DNA of 64,000 nt from Psychroflexus curvus (GTDB lineage Bacteria; Bacteroidota; Bacteroidia; Flavobacteriales; Flavobacteriaceae): assembly GCF_020164585.1 (NCBI RefSeq), contig NZ_JAIQZF010000002.1, positions 310,001-374,000 on the forward strand, in the 5' to 3' direction. Of this stretch, positions 63,550 to 64,000 are shown one piece after another; position 1 is the stretch's first letter, and each line of letters begins with the position of its first letter. The notes under the pieces were generated by a model. That model saw only the letters and a program-made list of their open reading frames with translations. It was not told the DNA's origin and ran no database searches. The position numbers and the translations under genes were made by a program.

Positions 63550-64000
63550 TTATGTCAGTTGAGTGAAAATGATAGCTCCAACACCTACTACAAAACAATA
63601 GATAGCAAAGTACCTGAGTTTGCTTTTCTTTACAATTGAAATCATCCAGGTACAGGCAAATAATCCAGAGATAAAGGCGGTAGCAAATCCAAGACTATAG
63701 GTTAACATGTTAGCATCTTCCAGAGAAATTTCACCTCCAGTGATATCTTTTGTGATTTTCCCCAAAATAAGGGGGACGACCATCAGAAAGGAAAACCGCG
63801 CAGCTTTGGATTTGTCATTTCCTAGCAAAACTGAACTGGCAATAGTTGCTCCACTTCTGGAAATTCCTGGCATGATAGCTATGGCTTGAGCGACTCCAAT
63901 AACTAAAGAATTGGAATATGATACGTTTTTTTGAGTGGCTCTGGCTTTATCTGTAAGCCAAAGCAAAAGCGCAGTAATGATGAGCATAAAGCCAACCAGC
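63550..64000 (-). CDS. uppP: Undecaprenyl-diphosphatase UppP, C-terminal part (runs off the window)
   Basis: UppP recycles the undecaprenyl carrier lipid for cell-wall synthesis. The visible part, about 150 residues of an expected 260-270, holds the second catalytic motif PGISRSGATI and the last membrane helices. The frame stays open to the window edge, so the first half lies outside. The internal Met near 63987 is not the real start. Confidence 0.9.
   Translation of the reverse strand, partial: LVGFMLIITALLLWLTDKARATQKNVSYSNSLVIGVAQAIAIMPGISRSGATIASSVLLGNDKSKAARFSFLMVVPLILGKITKDITGGEISLEDANMLTYSLGFATAFISGLFACTWMISIVKKSKLRYFAIYCFVVGVGAIIFTQLT

Noticed and set aside
63404-63598. 64-codon minus-strand open frame in the truB-uppP gap
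   Set aside because: It overlaps the uppP end in another frame and shows no motif or promoter; the gap is better treated as non-coding.

Overview
The window is a gene-dense, AT-rich chromosomal segment from a member of the Bacteroidota, almost certainly a marine-type Flavobacteriaceae. The evidence is the combination of alternative complex III (act) genes, the type IX secretion protein SprA, a RemB-like protein, SusC/SusD pairs, DUF3667, DUF420, DUF5916 and DUF6428 proteins, a NADP-malic enzyme fused to a phosphotransacetylase-like domain, and many promoters of the Bacteroidota form TAnnTTTG. No tRNA, rRNA, CRISPR array, transposase or phage gene was recognised.

Layout. Positions 1-5420 hold the end of a respiratory operon: alternative complex III subunits ActC (last codons), D, E and F, then cytochrome oxidase subunits II and I. 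Positions 5490-8774 carry ruvB, a cytochrome P450 and queG. Positions 8975-19564 carry maeB, ruvA, the 7.2-kb sprA and gcvH. Positions 19533-22882 hold a VanZ-like protein, a TonB and a RemB-like outer-membrane protein. Positions 22963-28108 are the second respiratory block: heme O synthase, two subunit-III proteins, subunit IV, a SCO copper chaperone with a partner protein, a DUF420 protein and a small CxxC membrane protein. The two blocks together encode a quinol to cytochrome c to oxygen chain plus its assembly factors.

Positions 28231-37912 are one tightly packed minus-strand operon: SusC, SusD, SGNH hydrolase, SLC13-type anion/sodium symporter, a lipoprotein with two lamin-tail-like repeats, and an alpha/beta-hydrolase lipoprotein. 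A divergent gene at 38089 encodes a protein with an N-terminal DNA-binding helix-turn-helix, one membrane segment and an outer domain. There is no glycoside hydrolase, so I read it as a nutrient-uptake locus for an ester of an organic acid rather than a glycan. This is the best candidate for an undescribed system here.

Positions 39558-47425 form an accessory region: an ArsC-like reductase with an EamA exporter, an ArsO-like flavin monooxygenase, a DUF5916 outer-membrane protein, and an ars operon (arsR, DUF6428, ACR3 arsenite pump, phosphatase-like arsenate reductase). Dispersed palindromic repeats with a GAGTCGA core lie in two gaps of this region. A DUF3667 gene next to it is cut by an in-frame TAA. 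Positions 48493-53619 are a TetR, ABC exporter, HlyD and TolC operon whose ABC ATPase has lost most of its catalytic motifs. The rest (53621-64000) is mainly housekeeping: ribE, pdxA, a DUF177 protein and rpmF, a cold-shock protein, a ClC channel, aspS, a YwqK-like protein, tag, a thioredoxin-fold protein, truB and the C-terminal half of uppP.

Limits: all family calls are from reading motifs and overall resemblance; no database search was run.
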